Below, piece after piece: positions 34,950-44,082 of a DNA stretch of 52,690 nt; the stretch's first letter is position 1; every line of letters starts with the position of its first letter. The position numbers were made by a program, and so were the translations under genes. This stretch comes from Syntrophus sp. (in: bacteria). GTDB taxonomy: Bacteria; Desulfobacterota; Syntrophorhabdia; Syntrophorhabdales; Syntrophorhabdaceae. The DNA is taken from the NCBI GenBank assembly GCA_013824835.1, contig PNOM01000010.1, forward strand, positions 1 through 52,690, given 5' to 3'. The notes below the pieces were generated by a model. That model saw only the letters and a program-made list of their open reading frames with translations. It was not told where the DNA came from and did not search any database.

Positions 34950-36002
34950 ATGAACAGAGAGATTTGTATTAATGGAAGGCGTATTAGAAATGGTTTGCCG
35001 GTATATATGATCGCAGAGATGTCTGGTAATCATAGGCAGAATTTTGACCAGGCAGTTAGAATCCTTTACGCGGCAAAGGATTCTGGTGCTGACGCAATTA
35101 AACTCCAGACTTATACCCCAGATACCATGACTATTGATTGCAGAAAACAAGACTTCCTTGTTGGAAAAGGAACGCTTTGGGAAGGACGTAATCTATACGA
35201 GCTGTATGGAGAGGCTTTTACTCCATGGGAATGGCAGCCTAAATTAAAGAAAATTGCTGACGAAATTAGCTTGGATTTGTTTTCTACTCCTTTTGATGCC
35301 GGATCAGTCGATTTCCTCGAGATGATGGGGGTATCTGTGTATAAGATAGCTTCATTTGAAATTGTGGATATTCCTTTGCTAAAAAAAATTGGATCAACAA
35401 GAAAACCAGTCATCATGTCCACCGGCATGGCAACTTTGGCAGAAATTGATGAAGCAGTGAGGACATTATACGAAGCCGGTGCGTCGGAGATTGCTCTCCT
35501 TAAATGTAATAGTGCATATCCATCCCCCGTGGAAGAAATGAACCTTAGGGCAATACGTCGTCTTTCAGATGATTTTGATGTTCCGGTGGGACTCTCTGAT
35601 CATACGCTTGGTACGGCGGTATCTATAGCTGCAGTTTCATTAGGCGCTTGTATTATAGAAAAACACTTCACATTATCGCGATCAAACCCTGGTCCCGACA
35701 GTTCGTTTTCTGTAGAACCGGAAGAGTTTAAAGAAATGGTTCATTCAATACGAATAGTTGAAAAGGCATTTGGTAGTGTGTGCTATGCCCCAACCCCAGG
35801 TGAAACTTTGATGAGGGTTTATCGTAGATCGCTTTACGTAGTCACTGATATAAAAGCCGGAGAAGTGTTTACCAATAATAATGTACGATCTATCAGACCC
35901 GGGCATGGAATGCACCCCAGGTATCTTGAAGTGATTAAGGGACGGTGTGCTTCGCGGGATATTGAGTGTGGTACGCCCTTATCCTGGGATTTGATCACTT
36001 GA
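34950..36002 (+). CDS. pseI: Pseudaminic acid synthase, PseI
   Basis: PseI condenses the free 6-deoxy-2,4-diacetamido sugar with phosphoenolpyruvate to give the nine-carbon acid. The 350-residue protein has the NeuB TIM barrel (IAEMSGNHRQNFDQA, ADAIKLQTYTPDT, FSTPFDAGSVDFLEMMGVSVYKIASFE, STGMATLAEIDEAV, GLSDHT, EKHFTLSR, GPDSSFS) and a C-terminal SAF domain (RRSLYVVTDIKAGEVFTNNNVRSIRPGHGM). The QNFDQAVRIL and TPDTMTID patterns fit PseI rather than sialic acid synthase. Legionaminic or other nonulosonate synthase activity cannot be ruled out. Confidence 0.93.
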   Translation: MNREICINGRRIRNGLPVYMIAEMSGNHRQNFDQAVRILYAAKDSGADAIKLQTYTPDTMTIDCRKQDFLVGKGTLWEGRNLYELYGEAFTPWEWQPKLKKIADEISLDLFSTPFDAGSVDFLEMMGVSVYKIASFEIVDIPLLKKIGSTRKPVIMSTGMATLAEIDEAVRTLYEAGASEIALLKCNSAYPSPVEEMNLRAIRRLSDDFDVPVGLSDHTLGTAVSIAAVSLGACIIEKHFTLSRSNPGPDSSFSVEPEEFKEMVHSIRIVEKAFGSVCYAPTPGETLMRVYRRSLYVVTDIKAGEVFTNNNVRSIRPGHGMHPRYLEVIKGRCASRDIECGTPLSWDLIT

Positions 36003-36080
36003 TTTGGAACAATTATGTCATCAGTACTGCTGATGTGATAAATTGTAAAATGTAGGAACTGCAAGAAGAAGGAGAATGAG

Positions 36081-36938
36081 ATGCGTAGCAATTGTCGAGG
36101 AAATGTTCTTGCTGAACGGGATGGTCGCAAAATAATTAAGTGCCAAGAGTGCGGATTCAGTCACGTATATCCTATGTTTGACGAGGAGGAACTGGAGAAG
36201 TTTTATGAAAATGTCTATGCAGAGAGTACGCCAAGCTATCTTTGGTTCGAAAAAGTCCAAAATATCAGGAAATGGAAAAAACCCGGATCCATTCTCGACA
36301 TTGGCTGCTGGGAAGGGAAACAACTGGAATATTTTATCCAGGATGGCTGGCAATGCGAAGGTACGGAGCTAAATAAGAAAGCTGCAGCCGTAGCCATGTC
36401 CAGGGGAGTTGAGGTCTACCAGATATCTATAAGGGAGTTTTTCAACAGATACAATTACAAGACATGGGATGTTATCAATGCTGCTTATATTCTTGAGCAT
36501 ATACCTGATCCGCTTCAATTCTTGGTTAGTATTAAGAATAATCTCGGAGAAGATGGAATACTGATTGTCGAGGTGCCAAATGAGTTCAGCCCCTTTCAAC
36601 TTGCTTACATTAAAGAAACTTTGATAGAACCTTATTGGATTGCCCTTCCCGATCACCTAAACTACTTTGACAGGGAGGGGCTGGAGACCCTTTTGAGTAG
36701 AGCTGGGTTTAAGATTATTCATGGTGAGGCTTCTTTCCCGATGGAAATGTTTCTTCTTATGGGAGACAACTACCTTGCAGACAGAGTAATCGGAAAAAAA
36801 GATTTTGCTAAAGTTGTTGAGATGGAGAGGGTCTTACGCAACCATGATCCAGGATTGGTTTCACAATTATATACAGCATTGTACCAATGCAGTGTGGGTC
36901 GAAGCATTGTTCTCTACGCGAAACCCGTGAAGCACTAA
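36081..36938 (+). CDS. Class I SAM-dependent methyltransferase
   Basis: The 285-residue protein starts with a short region holding KCQECGFSHVYP, half of the zinc-knuckle seen at the start of this methyltransferase group; the other cysteine pair is reduced to one. The SAM site is SILDIGCWEGKQLEYF and the following motifs are VINAAYILEHIPDP and GILIVEVPNEFSPF. It probably methylates a sugar of the glycan. The start has AAGGAG before it, and the last base overlaps the next gene's first base. Confidence 0.8.
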   Translation: MRSNCRGNVLAERDGRKIIKCQECGFSHVYPMFDEEELEKFYENVYAESTPSYLWFEKVQNIRKWKKPGSILDIGCWEGKQLEYFIQDGWQCEGTELNKKAAAVAMSRGVEVYQISIREFFNRYNYKTWDVINAAYILEHIPDPLQFLVSIKNNLGEDGILIVEVPNEFSPFQLAYIKETLIEPYWIALPDHLNYFDREGLETLLSRAGFKIIHGEASFPMEMFLLMGDNYLADRVIGKKDFAKVVEMERVLRNHDPGLVSQLYTALYQCSVGRSIVLYAKPVKH

Positions 36939-37624
36939 TGAAACTTTGTGTTTTTTCAGACATTCATGGAAATGGTCCTGCATTCAGGGTTGCGTATCCC
37001 ATGATTCTGAATGAAAAAGCCGATATCAATCTATTCCTCGGAGATTTGTGCGGATACTTTTTTGATCAAAAAGAAATTTTTTCACTGCTTAGGAATATTC
37101 CAAATTTTAAAGCCATAAAAGGTAACCATGATGAAATTCTTCTCAAGGTCTTAAGCAATAATATTGAACTCGAACAGACTTACCTTGCAAAATACGGAAT
37201 ATCTATTAAGAGGCTCATAGATGAAGGTGCACATGAGATTGCTGATTGGCTTTCAGAGTTACCTGATTCATTTTTGATGGAAGACCTGAAAATGGCATGT
37301 TATCATGGAAGCTCTTTGGACAAGCTGGAAGGTCGTATTTACCCCGACACGCCTGTTGACGAATTCATTGATTGCCAGCCATCCTTGTTTATTCTTGGTC
37401 ACACTCACTATCGACTGGATAGAAGAGTGGAAGACAAGATAATCCTGAATCCTGGCTCCGTAGGGCAACCCAGAGATGGCGAATGGCCTACATATATGGT
37501 TTTGCTGTACCCATCTATGGAAGTTACATTTAGGTCAATACGATACAACAAAAATGAACTTATCAGACAGATTGGGAAACTGGATGGTAGCAACCGATAT
37601 TTGAGGGAGGTTATCTTAAGGTAA
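36938..37624 (+). CDS. YfcE-type metallophosphoesterase in the nonulosonate module
   Basis: The 228-residue soluble protein has the calcineurin-type metal motifs FSDIHGN, LGDLCGY, GNHDEI and LGHTHYR, and the NPGSVGQPRDGEWPT ending of MJ0936/YfcE phosphodiesterases. It probably removes phosphate from a sugar phosphate or cleaves a nucleotide sugar, and could take the place of a missing step in the pathway. The start at 36938 overlaps the methyltransferase stop (TAATG); the longer in-frame start at 36887 lies in that gene. The substrate is unknown. Confidence 0.82.
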   Translation: MKLCVFSDIHGNGPAFRVAYPMILNEKADINLFLGDLCGYFFDQKEIFSLLRNIPNFKAIKGNHDEILLKVLSNNIELEQTYLAKYGISIKRLIDEGAHEIADWLSELPDSFLMEDLKMACYHGSSLDKLEGRIYPDTPVDEFIDCQPSLFILGHTHYRLDRRVEDKIILNPGSVGQPRDGEWPTYMVLLYPSMEVTFRSIRYNKNELIRQIGKLDGSNRYLREVILR

Positions 37625-37629
37625 ATAAT

Positions 37630-38598
37630 ATGGATAGAACAATTTTAATTTCTGCTATCTGTGGCGATATTGGTTCTTCTGCGGTTCGGGCTCTTCGTAA
37701 TGCCTGTAATAGAATTGTTGGATGTGATATGAAAGCATATTCACCAGTACTCTCCATCATGGATGCCTTCTACATAGTTCCCGCCGCGGTTGATACAGCG
37801 TGCTACATGGCCGCTTTAAAGGAAATCATTTCAAAAGAAAGGATCAATCTGTTTCTTCCTATCTCTGAACCTGAATTGGTGATTCTTAATTCGAGAAGAG
37901 CTGAGATCGAATCGCTTGGCGTTAAACTCCTCATTAACAATCCTGTTATAATCGAGAACTTTCTGGACAAGCTGAAGACGGTGGAGTATCTGGAACGAAT
38001 CGGTCTGAGAACACCAAAAGCAGCACTCCTCAGGGAGTACTGTGGTGGTTTTGAGTTCCCCTTAATTATAAAGCCCTTGAAAGGATATGGGAGCAAAAGG
38101 CTTTTTAAGGTAGCTGACCAGAGTGACCTTGACTACATTCGACTTAAAGATGATGGGTCTTTAATAGTCCAGGAATACGTGGGTTCAGATTCCGAGGAAT
38201 ACACGACGGGTGTATTCTCGGACGGGAAAACAACATCCACCATCACATTTAGACGGAAACTTGGTTTTGGTGGTCTTTCAGCAGAAGCCGTTCTCGCGGA
38301 CAATGTGTTCATTGATGATACCTGTAAAGCAATTGCTCAAGCAACAGGTTTAGTGGGTTGTATTAACGTGCAGAGTCGCAGAGTTGATAAGAATATATTC
38401 ATTCCTTTTGAAATTAACCCCAGAATTTCAAGTACGCTGCTTTTTCGACAAAAGTTTGGGTTTGATGATGCGGTATGGTGGATGAATACCATTTTAGGCA
38501 ACGGATACTATTATCGTAAGAAATATAATGCTGGGATTGCGATACGCTATGTATCGGAATGTTATTTTGAAATGGAGTCAATGGACAGTAATGATTGA
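37630..38598 (+). CDS. ATP-grasp ligase
   Basis: The 322-residue protein has a pre-ATP-grasp Rossmann-like part (AICGDIGSSAVRALR) and an ATP-grasp domain with FPLIIKPLKGYGSKR, IVQEYVGSDSEEYTTGVFSD and the magnesium site FEINPRIS. It resembles carbamoyl phosphate synthase-like carbohydrate-locus ligases (CarB-type). Enzymes of this type join a carboxyl group to an amine, so it may put an amino acid or other acyl group on an amino-sugar. It overlaps the acetyltransferase gene by eight bases. The real substrates are unknown. Confidence 0.82.
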   Translation: MDRTILISAICGDIGSSAVRALRNACNRIVGCDMKAYSPVLSIMDAFYIVPAAVDTACYMAALKEIISKERINLFLPISEPELVILNSRRAEIESLGVKLLINNPVIIENFLDKLKTVEYLERIGLRTPKAALLREYCGGFEFPLIIKPLKGYGSKRLFKVADQSDLDYIRLKDDGSLIVQEYVGSDSEEYTTGVFSDGKTTSTITFRRKLGFGGLSAEAVLADNVFIDDTCKAIAQATGLVGCINVQSRRVDKNIFIPFEINPRISSTLLFRQKFGFDDAVWWMNTILGNGYYYRKKYNAGIAIRYVSECYFEMESMDSND

Positions 38599-39166
38599 AA
38601 AAAATAAATTATGTCTCGAAAACGATAATATTTATCTTCGCCCACTAGACCTAAGCGATATCTCTGCCGAATATGTCAGCGGACTGAATAACCCTGCAGT
38701 GAACAGATACCTGGTTGAAGTGAGAAAAACCCACCAAACGGTTGATACTGTCAGATCTTTTGTTCTTCTTAATAAAGACGACCCTTTTTCTATTTTATTC
38801 GGTATTTTTGAAAAAAACCTTGCGAACAAATTTATTGGTACGGTCAGGGTTTCTGGAATTGATTATTTTCATTACATAGCCTCAGTCGGCATTTGTTTGT
38901 TCGCAAAGCAAGCATGGGGAAAAGGTTATGGGTCTCAGGCTTTAAGACTACTTACACAGTATTGTTTTGAAGTGATCGGTTTGCATTACTTTGAAGCGGG
39001 CGTTTATTTGGAGAACACAAAGAGTATCCGTTGTTTCGAGAAGGCAGGTTTTTTAGAACAGTACCGAGTAAAGAATAAATACCGAGATTCCATGACCTTT
39101 GAAGAAGTAGTATTCTTAGGCGTAGTCAATCCGTTGTTTGATGCGTCCATCTTGAAACAACCATAA
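38591..39166 (+). CDS. GNAT N-acetyltransferase, PseH-like
   Basis: The 191-residue protein has the GNAT fold: the LRPLDLSDIS start, GTVRVSGID and the acetyl-CoA loop GICLFAKQAWGKGYGSQALRLLTQYCF, followed by LYHYFEAGVYLENTKSIRCFEKAGF. In pseudaminic acid synthesis PseH acetylates the 4-amino group of the PseC product. The start at 38591 overlaps the ATP-grasp stop; the start at 38528 would run through that gene. The alternative is acetylation of another amino-sugar. Confidence 0.82.
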   Translation: MIEKNKLCLENDNIYLRPLDLSDISAEYVSGLNNPAVNRYLVEVRKTHQTVDTVRSFVLLNKDDPFSILFGIFEKNLANKFIGTVRVSGIDYFHYIASVGICLFAKQAWGKGYGSQALRLLTQYCFEVIGLHYFEAGVYLENTKSIRCFEKAGFLEQYRVKNKYRDSMTFEEVVFLGVVNPLFDASILKQP

Positions 39167-39220
39167 CAAAACTGTAGGGCAATTTGAGATTGTGCCATCC
39201 ACTGTTTAATCGTGTGTTGA

Positions 39221-39346
39221 CATCGGCAGAAAGTATCTGAAGATGCTGATCTGGCGTTGGACGCAGAGAGTGAAGATGCTGAAACTTGCTTAAATAGACT
39301 GGTTGTTTTTATTAAACTTTTAGATAAAAAATGTGTTCAACACTAA
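39221..39346 (+). pseudogene. Possible gene remnant with no start codon
   Basis: After a stop at 39218, a frame free of stops runs for 41 codons to a TAA at 39344. It reads as a plausible acidic, helical protein tail with two SEDA segments (SEDADLAL and SEDAETCL) ending in LDKKCVQH, but it has no start codon with a ribosome site. The two GAAGATGCTGA copies are direct repeats. It may be the end of a lost gene or chance. Confidence 0.25.
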
Positions 39347-39386
39347 GTAAAAAAGTTCATATTATTCTTTTTCATGGGTGATTATA

Positions 39387-41141
39387 ATGAAAATACTTGT
39401 ATTTGCACCTCATTCCGCAATCTGGATACATGCCTTTCCTGAGGCTTTGGTTGCTGAGGCCATAGTTCAGCAGGGGAATGAAATGATTTATATCGGCTGC
39501 GGCGGTGTGCTTGATGCATATTGTATTTCAATGAGTGCGTACGGAATACCTTTCGAGGCTAAGAATTCATCAAAAAAGCGTATTTGCCGCATATGCAAAA
39601 GAAACAAAGAGATTATCCGCTCTCGTTTCGGGTTTGCGGGTGTTGATCTGAAAGATGTTGTTACAGGTGATGATGTATCCTATGCAAATGAAATAGCAGA
39701 TGGGGTGACACAAGCTAATTTCCTCGATCTGATATTGGATGATGTTGAAGTGGGCAGAATTGCACTGTATGAATTATTGGTTGATGCTAAAAAAAGTACT
39801 TTCGATTTTAGCTTGGACGAATGGAAACGATACCAGGCCAGCCTTAAGAACGCCGTTGTTGTTTTGCGCGGAGCGCAGAGAATTATAAATGAAGCCCGGC
39901 CTGACCGGGTTATTGTATATAATACGTTGTATTCGGTTAACCATATTGTAACACGAATTGCGGAGCTTCGCGGGATTCCACACTACATGATTCACGGGGG
40001 AGGCAATTTTTCGAAGCCTGTGGGGACATTACTGCTTTTTCGTGGTGACGGGTTTCGATTGCGAAAAAACATGCTGGAGAAGTGGAAGGAGGTAGGGGGT
40101 CGTCCATGTGCTTCAAATATTATGAAACTTGTAACAGACCATTTTCTGGAAACTATCAAGGGCAGAAACTTGTGGGCTTACTCGTCCGCTGCCACTGGCT
40201 ATAGCATTGATTTGAGGAAATTCTTCGATATTGGTGATGGGCAGAAAATCATATGTGCCACAATGAGCAGCTATGATGAGTGGTTTGCTGCCGATGCAGT
40301 AGGCAGGCTATGTTTTAATGACACATTAATCTATCCAAATCAAGTGGATTGGATCAGATCGCTTATCGATTTTGTCTCAAATCGTAAGGACTTATTTCTC
40401 ATTATCCGGGTTCACCCCCGTGAGTTTCCGAATAAACGGGAGGGCGTGCTGTCAGAACATGCTAAAATGCTAAAGGATATTTTAAAAACTTTGCCAGGCA
40501 ATGTGCGAGTCAACTGGCCGACTGATAAGGTTTCACTTTACGATCTTGCTCACATAACTGATGTTTTCGCAAATGCATGGTCAAGCACTGGTTGTTTAAT
40601 GGCCTCATTAGGACTTCCCGTGGTGTTGTATTCTAATAATATTCCAACATACCCTGCAGAGCTTAACTATTTTGCTATAACTGAGGAGGAATACTTTCAA
40701 CAATTGGAACAAGCGCTCATAGATGGTTGGAGCGCTGAGTGGATACGCAAAACGTACCGATGGTTAGGGATGGATTTGGGTTATTCCATGATGGATATTT
40801 CAGAGAGTTTCTCAAGAAACACATACGGGGAAAGATCAATTTGTTCAATGGTGGTAAACAAATTGATAAGTTATATAGCGCCCTGTCGCGAGCAGGAAAA
40901 AGATTGTCGCAAAAGGGCTCCGTACCTGTCGGTTTCTGCTAAGATTGATAAGATTTTAAAGAATGAATTAAATTCGGTTCTGGATCTTGACGAACAGGAT
41001 GCCTTTGCTTCACATCAAGAAGAGACTGATTGTCTTAAAAAAGAGGTGCGGCGGTTGTTTGAGGGATTGTATGGTAACAGCGATATCAGTTCTCAAAAGA
41101 ATTCGTTAGCAATGAAATTGTGGAACTATGCAAATTTATAG
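39387..41141 (+). CDS. GT-B-like surface polysaccharide protein
   Basis: The 584-residue protein starts with a Rossmann-like MKILVFAPHSAIWIHAFPEALVAEAIVQQG segment, then a cysteine cluster RICRICKRN, and in the C-terminal half carries FLIIRVHPREFP and VFANAWSSTGCLMASLGLPVVLYS, a pattern seen in capsule and Kdo-type GT-B glycosyltransferases. This is like proteins called surface carbohydrate biosynthesis. A specific sugar cannot be assigned. The start ATG at 39387 has GGGTGA before it; a GTG at 39378 is possible. Its end lies 13 bases before the ABC transporter. Confidence 0.6.
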   Translation: MKILVFAPHSAIWIHAFPEALVAEAIVQQGNEMIYIGCGGVLDAYCISMSAYGIPFEAKNSSKKRICRICKRNKEIIRSRFGFAGVDLKDVVTGDDVSYANEIADGVTQANFLDLILDDVEVGRIALYELLVDAKKSTFDFSLDEWKRYQASLKNAVVVLRGAQRIINEARPDRVIVYNTLYSVNHIVTRIAELRGIPHYMIHGGGNFSKPVGTLLLFRGDGFRLRKNMLEKWKEVGGRPCASNIMKLVTDHFLETIKGRNLWAYSSAATGYSIDLRKFFDIGDGQKIICATMSSYDEWFAADAVGRLCFNDTLIYPNQVDWIRSLIDFVSNRKDLFLIIRVHPREFPNKREGVLSEHAKMLKDILKTLPGNVRVNWPTDKVSLYDLAHITDVFANAWSSTGCLMASLGLPVVLYSNNIPTYPAELNYFAITEEEYFQQLEQALIDGWSAEWIRKTYRWLGMDLGYSMMDISESFSRNTYGERSICSMVVNKLISYIAPCREQEKDCRKRAPYLSVSAKIDKILKNELNSVLDLDEQDAFASHQEETDCLKKEVRRLFEGLYGNSDISSQKNSLAMKLWNYANL

Positions 41142-41154
41142 CAATAAGGTAATA

Positions 41155-42951
41155 ATGGCTTTCATAAATCCCTTTACAAGCGCAGAAACACGCTTTCTAC
41201 TGCTTAAGATGGGGAGTAGAAATATTATAATTCTGTTTATCCTTGTCTTTGTTGTATCAATACTTGATCTGGCAGGTATTGCAATTATTTTTCCTTTTCT
41301 CCAGATTGTTACCCAGCCGGGCGCTGCAGGGAAGGTGTTTGAAAGGATTGGCTTTGGTTCAGGGGTTACTTCTCTGAAACATGAATATTTGTGCGCTGTT
41401 TTAAGTGTCGTCATGGCGCTCTTTTATGTGGGTAAAACGTATTTTCAGGCAGAACTCATTCGAATGCAGGCTCGCATGCTTGCACGCTTCACAGAGACCC
41501 TCACGAACGAAATCGTACTACAGACACTGAATGCAAGGTATGCAATATTCCAGCAGACCCCGGCTTCAGAGATTGCAGGCACTGCGTACACAAATACGGT
41601 TCATGCCTCTTTAAGTTTGAATGCCCTTATGCAGATATTGAATGAAAGCCTGCTCCTTATCTGTCTGCTCTTTGGATTCATTGTTTTCCAGCCTGTTTTT
41701 GCTTTTGCTGCGTTATTGCTTACCATTGTAGCCGGTTATGTGATCTATATAACTTTGATTCGCAAAACTACGCAGCTCAGCTCTGCCCAGGACGAGGTTG
41801 AGAAGGTACGTTATCGTCTTGTTTTTTCAATCGCTTCTGCAATTCGTGACATTAAAATAATGGGATTGGACCGCTTGTTTAATGCTCGAAACAGCAAGAT
41901 ATCCCATGACTACTCTGAACTTGCATGGCGTTATAGTTTAATTAATTCTCTACCAAGGCTCTTGATAGAACTCCTTGCTTTATTAGGCGTTGTGGGCGTT
42001 TTTTTTGCAATTATTATTTTTGAGATCCCTTTACACAAAGCTGGACCAATGCTCGGGCTCGTCGCTGCAGTAACGATCCGCTTAGCCCCCTCAATTCAAA
42101 GGATAGTTACTGCAGCAAATAGCTTCAAATTTTCAAGCACATTTCTTAAACGCCTTATTGATTTAAGCACAAGACTTTCTCGTGCGGCTGTTATCCGCAT
42201 AGAAGATAGCTTGTTGTTCAATCATTCGATCGAGATGAAGAATGTAGGATTTTATTATGGTGATACACAGATTTTAAGGAACGTAAATCTTGAACTAAAG
42301 CGTTGTGAGACTATTGGAATCGTTGGACCATCCGGGGCAGGTAAAACGACCCTTCTTGATCTTTTTACAGGCCTTCAGCAAGCCACGGAAGGACAGTTTA
42401 TTTGTGATGGAGTAAGCTTTGATCCTTTTACCAGTAAATCCATTCACAATTTTATTGGATATGTGCCGCAGGCGATTACCCTGCTTGACGAGACAATTGC
42501 TTTCAATATTTCATTTGAAGAGAGTCCGGATCACGATCGTGTTATGCATGCCCTGGAGATCGCCAATCTGCAGGAATTAATTGCTGCTCTCCCTGAGGGG
42601 ACACGCACAAGAGTTGGCGAAAACGGGCTGCGATTGTCCGGGGGGCAGCGACAGCGAATTGGAATTGCTCGTGCCTTGTACCGTAATCCAAAAATCCTCG
42701 TATTTGATGAGGCAACAAGTTCCCTTGATACCCTGTCTGAAGCTGAACTTACCAAGGAAATTGAAAAATTACGCAGCCAGATCAGCGTTGTGATTGTTGC
42801 ACACCGTTTGTCAACGGTCGTGGCCTGTGATCGTATCTATGTTCTATTAAATGGAGAAATTGAGAATAGCGGAACCCATTCAGAACTTCTTCTGAGGTCG
42901 GAAACATATAAAAGGCTTTATGCGAACCAACATGAAAAAGTTAATGAGTAG
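41155..42951 (+). CDS. ABC half-transporter for glycan export (PglK/MsbA type)
   Basis: The 598-residue protein has membrane segments over about residues 20-320 and an ATPase from about 350 with Walker A GPSGAGKTT, signature LSGGQRQR, Walker B ILVFDEATSSLD and H-loop VAHRLST. It is distinct from the MsbA in the lipid A operon. In polysaccharide loci such half-transporters flip lipid-linked glycans, as PglK does. No Wzx flippase, Wzy polymerase or Wzm/Wzt exporter was recognised, so this may be the export route. The start at 41155 follows AAGG; one at 41128 would overlap the previous gene. Confidence 0.85.
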   Translation: MAFINPFTSAETRFLLLKMGSRNIIILFILVFVVSILDLAGIAIIFPFLQIVTQPGAAGKVFERIGFGSGVTSLKHEYLCAVLSVVMALFYVGKTYFQAELIRMQARMLARFTETLTNEIVLQTLNARYAIFQQTPASEIAGTAYTNTVHASLSLNALMQILNESLLLICLLFGFIVFQPVFAFAALLLTIVAGYVIYITLIRKTTQLSSAQDEVEKVRYRLVFSIASAIRDIKIMGLDRLFNARNSKISHDYSELAWRYSLINSLPRLLIELLALLGVVGVFFAIIIFEIPLHKAGPMLGLVAAVTIRLAPSIQRIVTAANSFKFSSTFLKRLIDLSTRLSRAAVIRIEDSLLFNHSIEMKNVGFYYGDTQILRNVNLELKRCETIGIVGPSGAGKTTLLDLFTGLQQATEGQFICDGVSFDPFTSKSIHNFIGYVPQAITLLDETIAFNISFEESPDHDRVMHALEIANLQELIAALPEGTRTRVGENGLRLSGGQRQRIGIARALYRNPKILVFDEATSSLDTLSEAELTKEIEKLRSQISVVIVAHRLSTVVACDRIYVLLNGEIENSGTHSELLLRSETYKRLYANQHEKVNE

Positions 42952-43098
42952 TGCCGTGGGTTTTGAATTATATTGTTGTTGATTACAGACAAATTTAAGC
43001 AGGTCCCCCTTGAGCCGTTTTTTCTTAGAGATGTGTGCGGCTAAGCTAATTGTTTTGAACAAGAAATCCAGTTGGATCATTGTAAGGAGGGTTTTTTT

Positions 43099-44082
43099 AT
43101 GATTAATATTGCTCAGATAGGTGTTGGTTACTGGGGACCGAATTTACTCAGAAACTTGATAAAGAATAAAAGATGTGCTGTGAGCAAGGTTGCGGAGCTT
43201 TCGAAGGAACGGCGCGACTATGTTCTTGGCCTTTACCCTGCCGTTAATGTTATTGATAATGTTAATCAGGTATTTGAAGACCCTGACATCGATGCAGTTG
43301 TTATTGCAACGCCTGTAGCCACACACTATGAGCTTTCTGTAAGGGCTTTAAAAGCGGGAAAACATGTGCTGGTCGAGAAACCTATGGCGCGAACCGCATC
43401 GGAGGTTGAGTCAATCGGCAAGGCAGCAGAAGACAGGAATCTTGTTGCGATGGTGGGCCACACATTTCTTTATAACTCTGCTGTCCGTTATGTTAAAAAA
43501 CTGATTGATGAAAAACAGATTGGTGATATTCGTTATATTTACAGTCAGCGTCTTAACCTCGGACGTATTCGTACTGACGTGGATGCCCTATGGAACCTGG
43601 CCCCCCACGACATCAGTATTATACAGTACTGGCTTGGGAACCCTACGCCCCTTTCTGTTGCCGTACACGGAGTTGATTATATCCAGGATGGTATTAACGA
43701 TGTTGTATTCATGAACATCCTTTACCCTGGCAAGGTTATCGCAAATATCCACGTGAGCTGGCTTGATCCCCAGAAGGTCAGACAGATGACGATTGTCGGA
43801 TCTAAAAAAATGGTTATATACGATGACATTGCAGATAACAAGATTGCAATTATCGATAAAGGTATCGATCCTAAGGCGGTATTGGGGGAGAATATGGATT
43901 TTGATAATCCAAGCCCTGTTGCTTTCAGTCATAGATCAGGAGATATTCTTTTGCCCAAGATAGATTTTAAAGAACCTCTCGAGGTAGAGATTGATCATTT
44001 CATCGATTGCATACAAAACGGAACGGAATGTTTAACAGGGATTGAACATGCTAAGAAGGTGGTGGAGATATTATCCTTATGA
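43099..44082 (+). CDS. Gfo/Idh/MocA oxidoreductase, WlbA/WbpB-like
   Basis: The 327-residue protein has a NAD-binding start GVGYWGPNLLRNL, VLVEKPMA and the LWNLAPHDISI site. Next come an acetyltransferase and a DegT aminotransferase, the same trio as WlbA-WlbB-WlbC (or WbpB-WbpD-WbpE), which make a 3-acetamido sugar from a UDP-sugar acid. This protein would oxidise C3. The start ATG has AAGGAGG eight bases upstream; the in-frame ATG at 43072 does not. The UDP-sugar dehydrogenase of that pathway is not in the window. Confidence 0.83.
   Translation: MINIAQIGVGYWGPNLLRNLIKNKRCAVSKVAELSKERRDYVLGLYPAVNVIDNVNQVFEDPDIDAVVIATPVATHYELSVRALKAGKHVLVEKPMARTASEVESIGKAAEDRNLVAMVGHTFLYNSAVRYVKKLIDEKQIGDIRYIYSQRLNLGRIRTDVDALWNLAPHDISIIQYWLGNPTPLSVAVHGVDYIQDGINDVVFMNILYPGKVIANIHVSWLDPQKVRQMTIVGSKKMVIYDDIADNKIAIIDKGIDPKAVLGENMDFDNPSPVAFSHRSGDILLPKIDFKEPLEVEIDHFIDCIQNGTECLTGIEHAKKVVEILSL

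Noticed and set aside
36019..36035. CATCAG/CTGATG hairpin between pseI and the methyltransferase gene
   Set aside because: Only six base pairs and no T-run; not enough to call a terminator.
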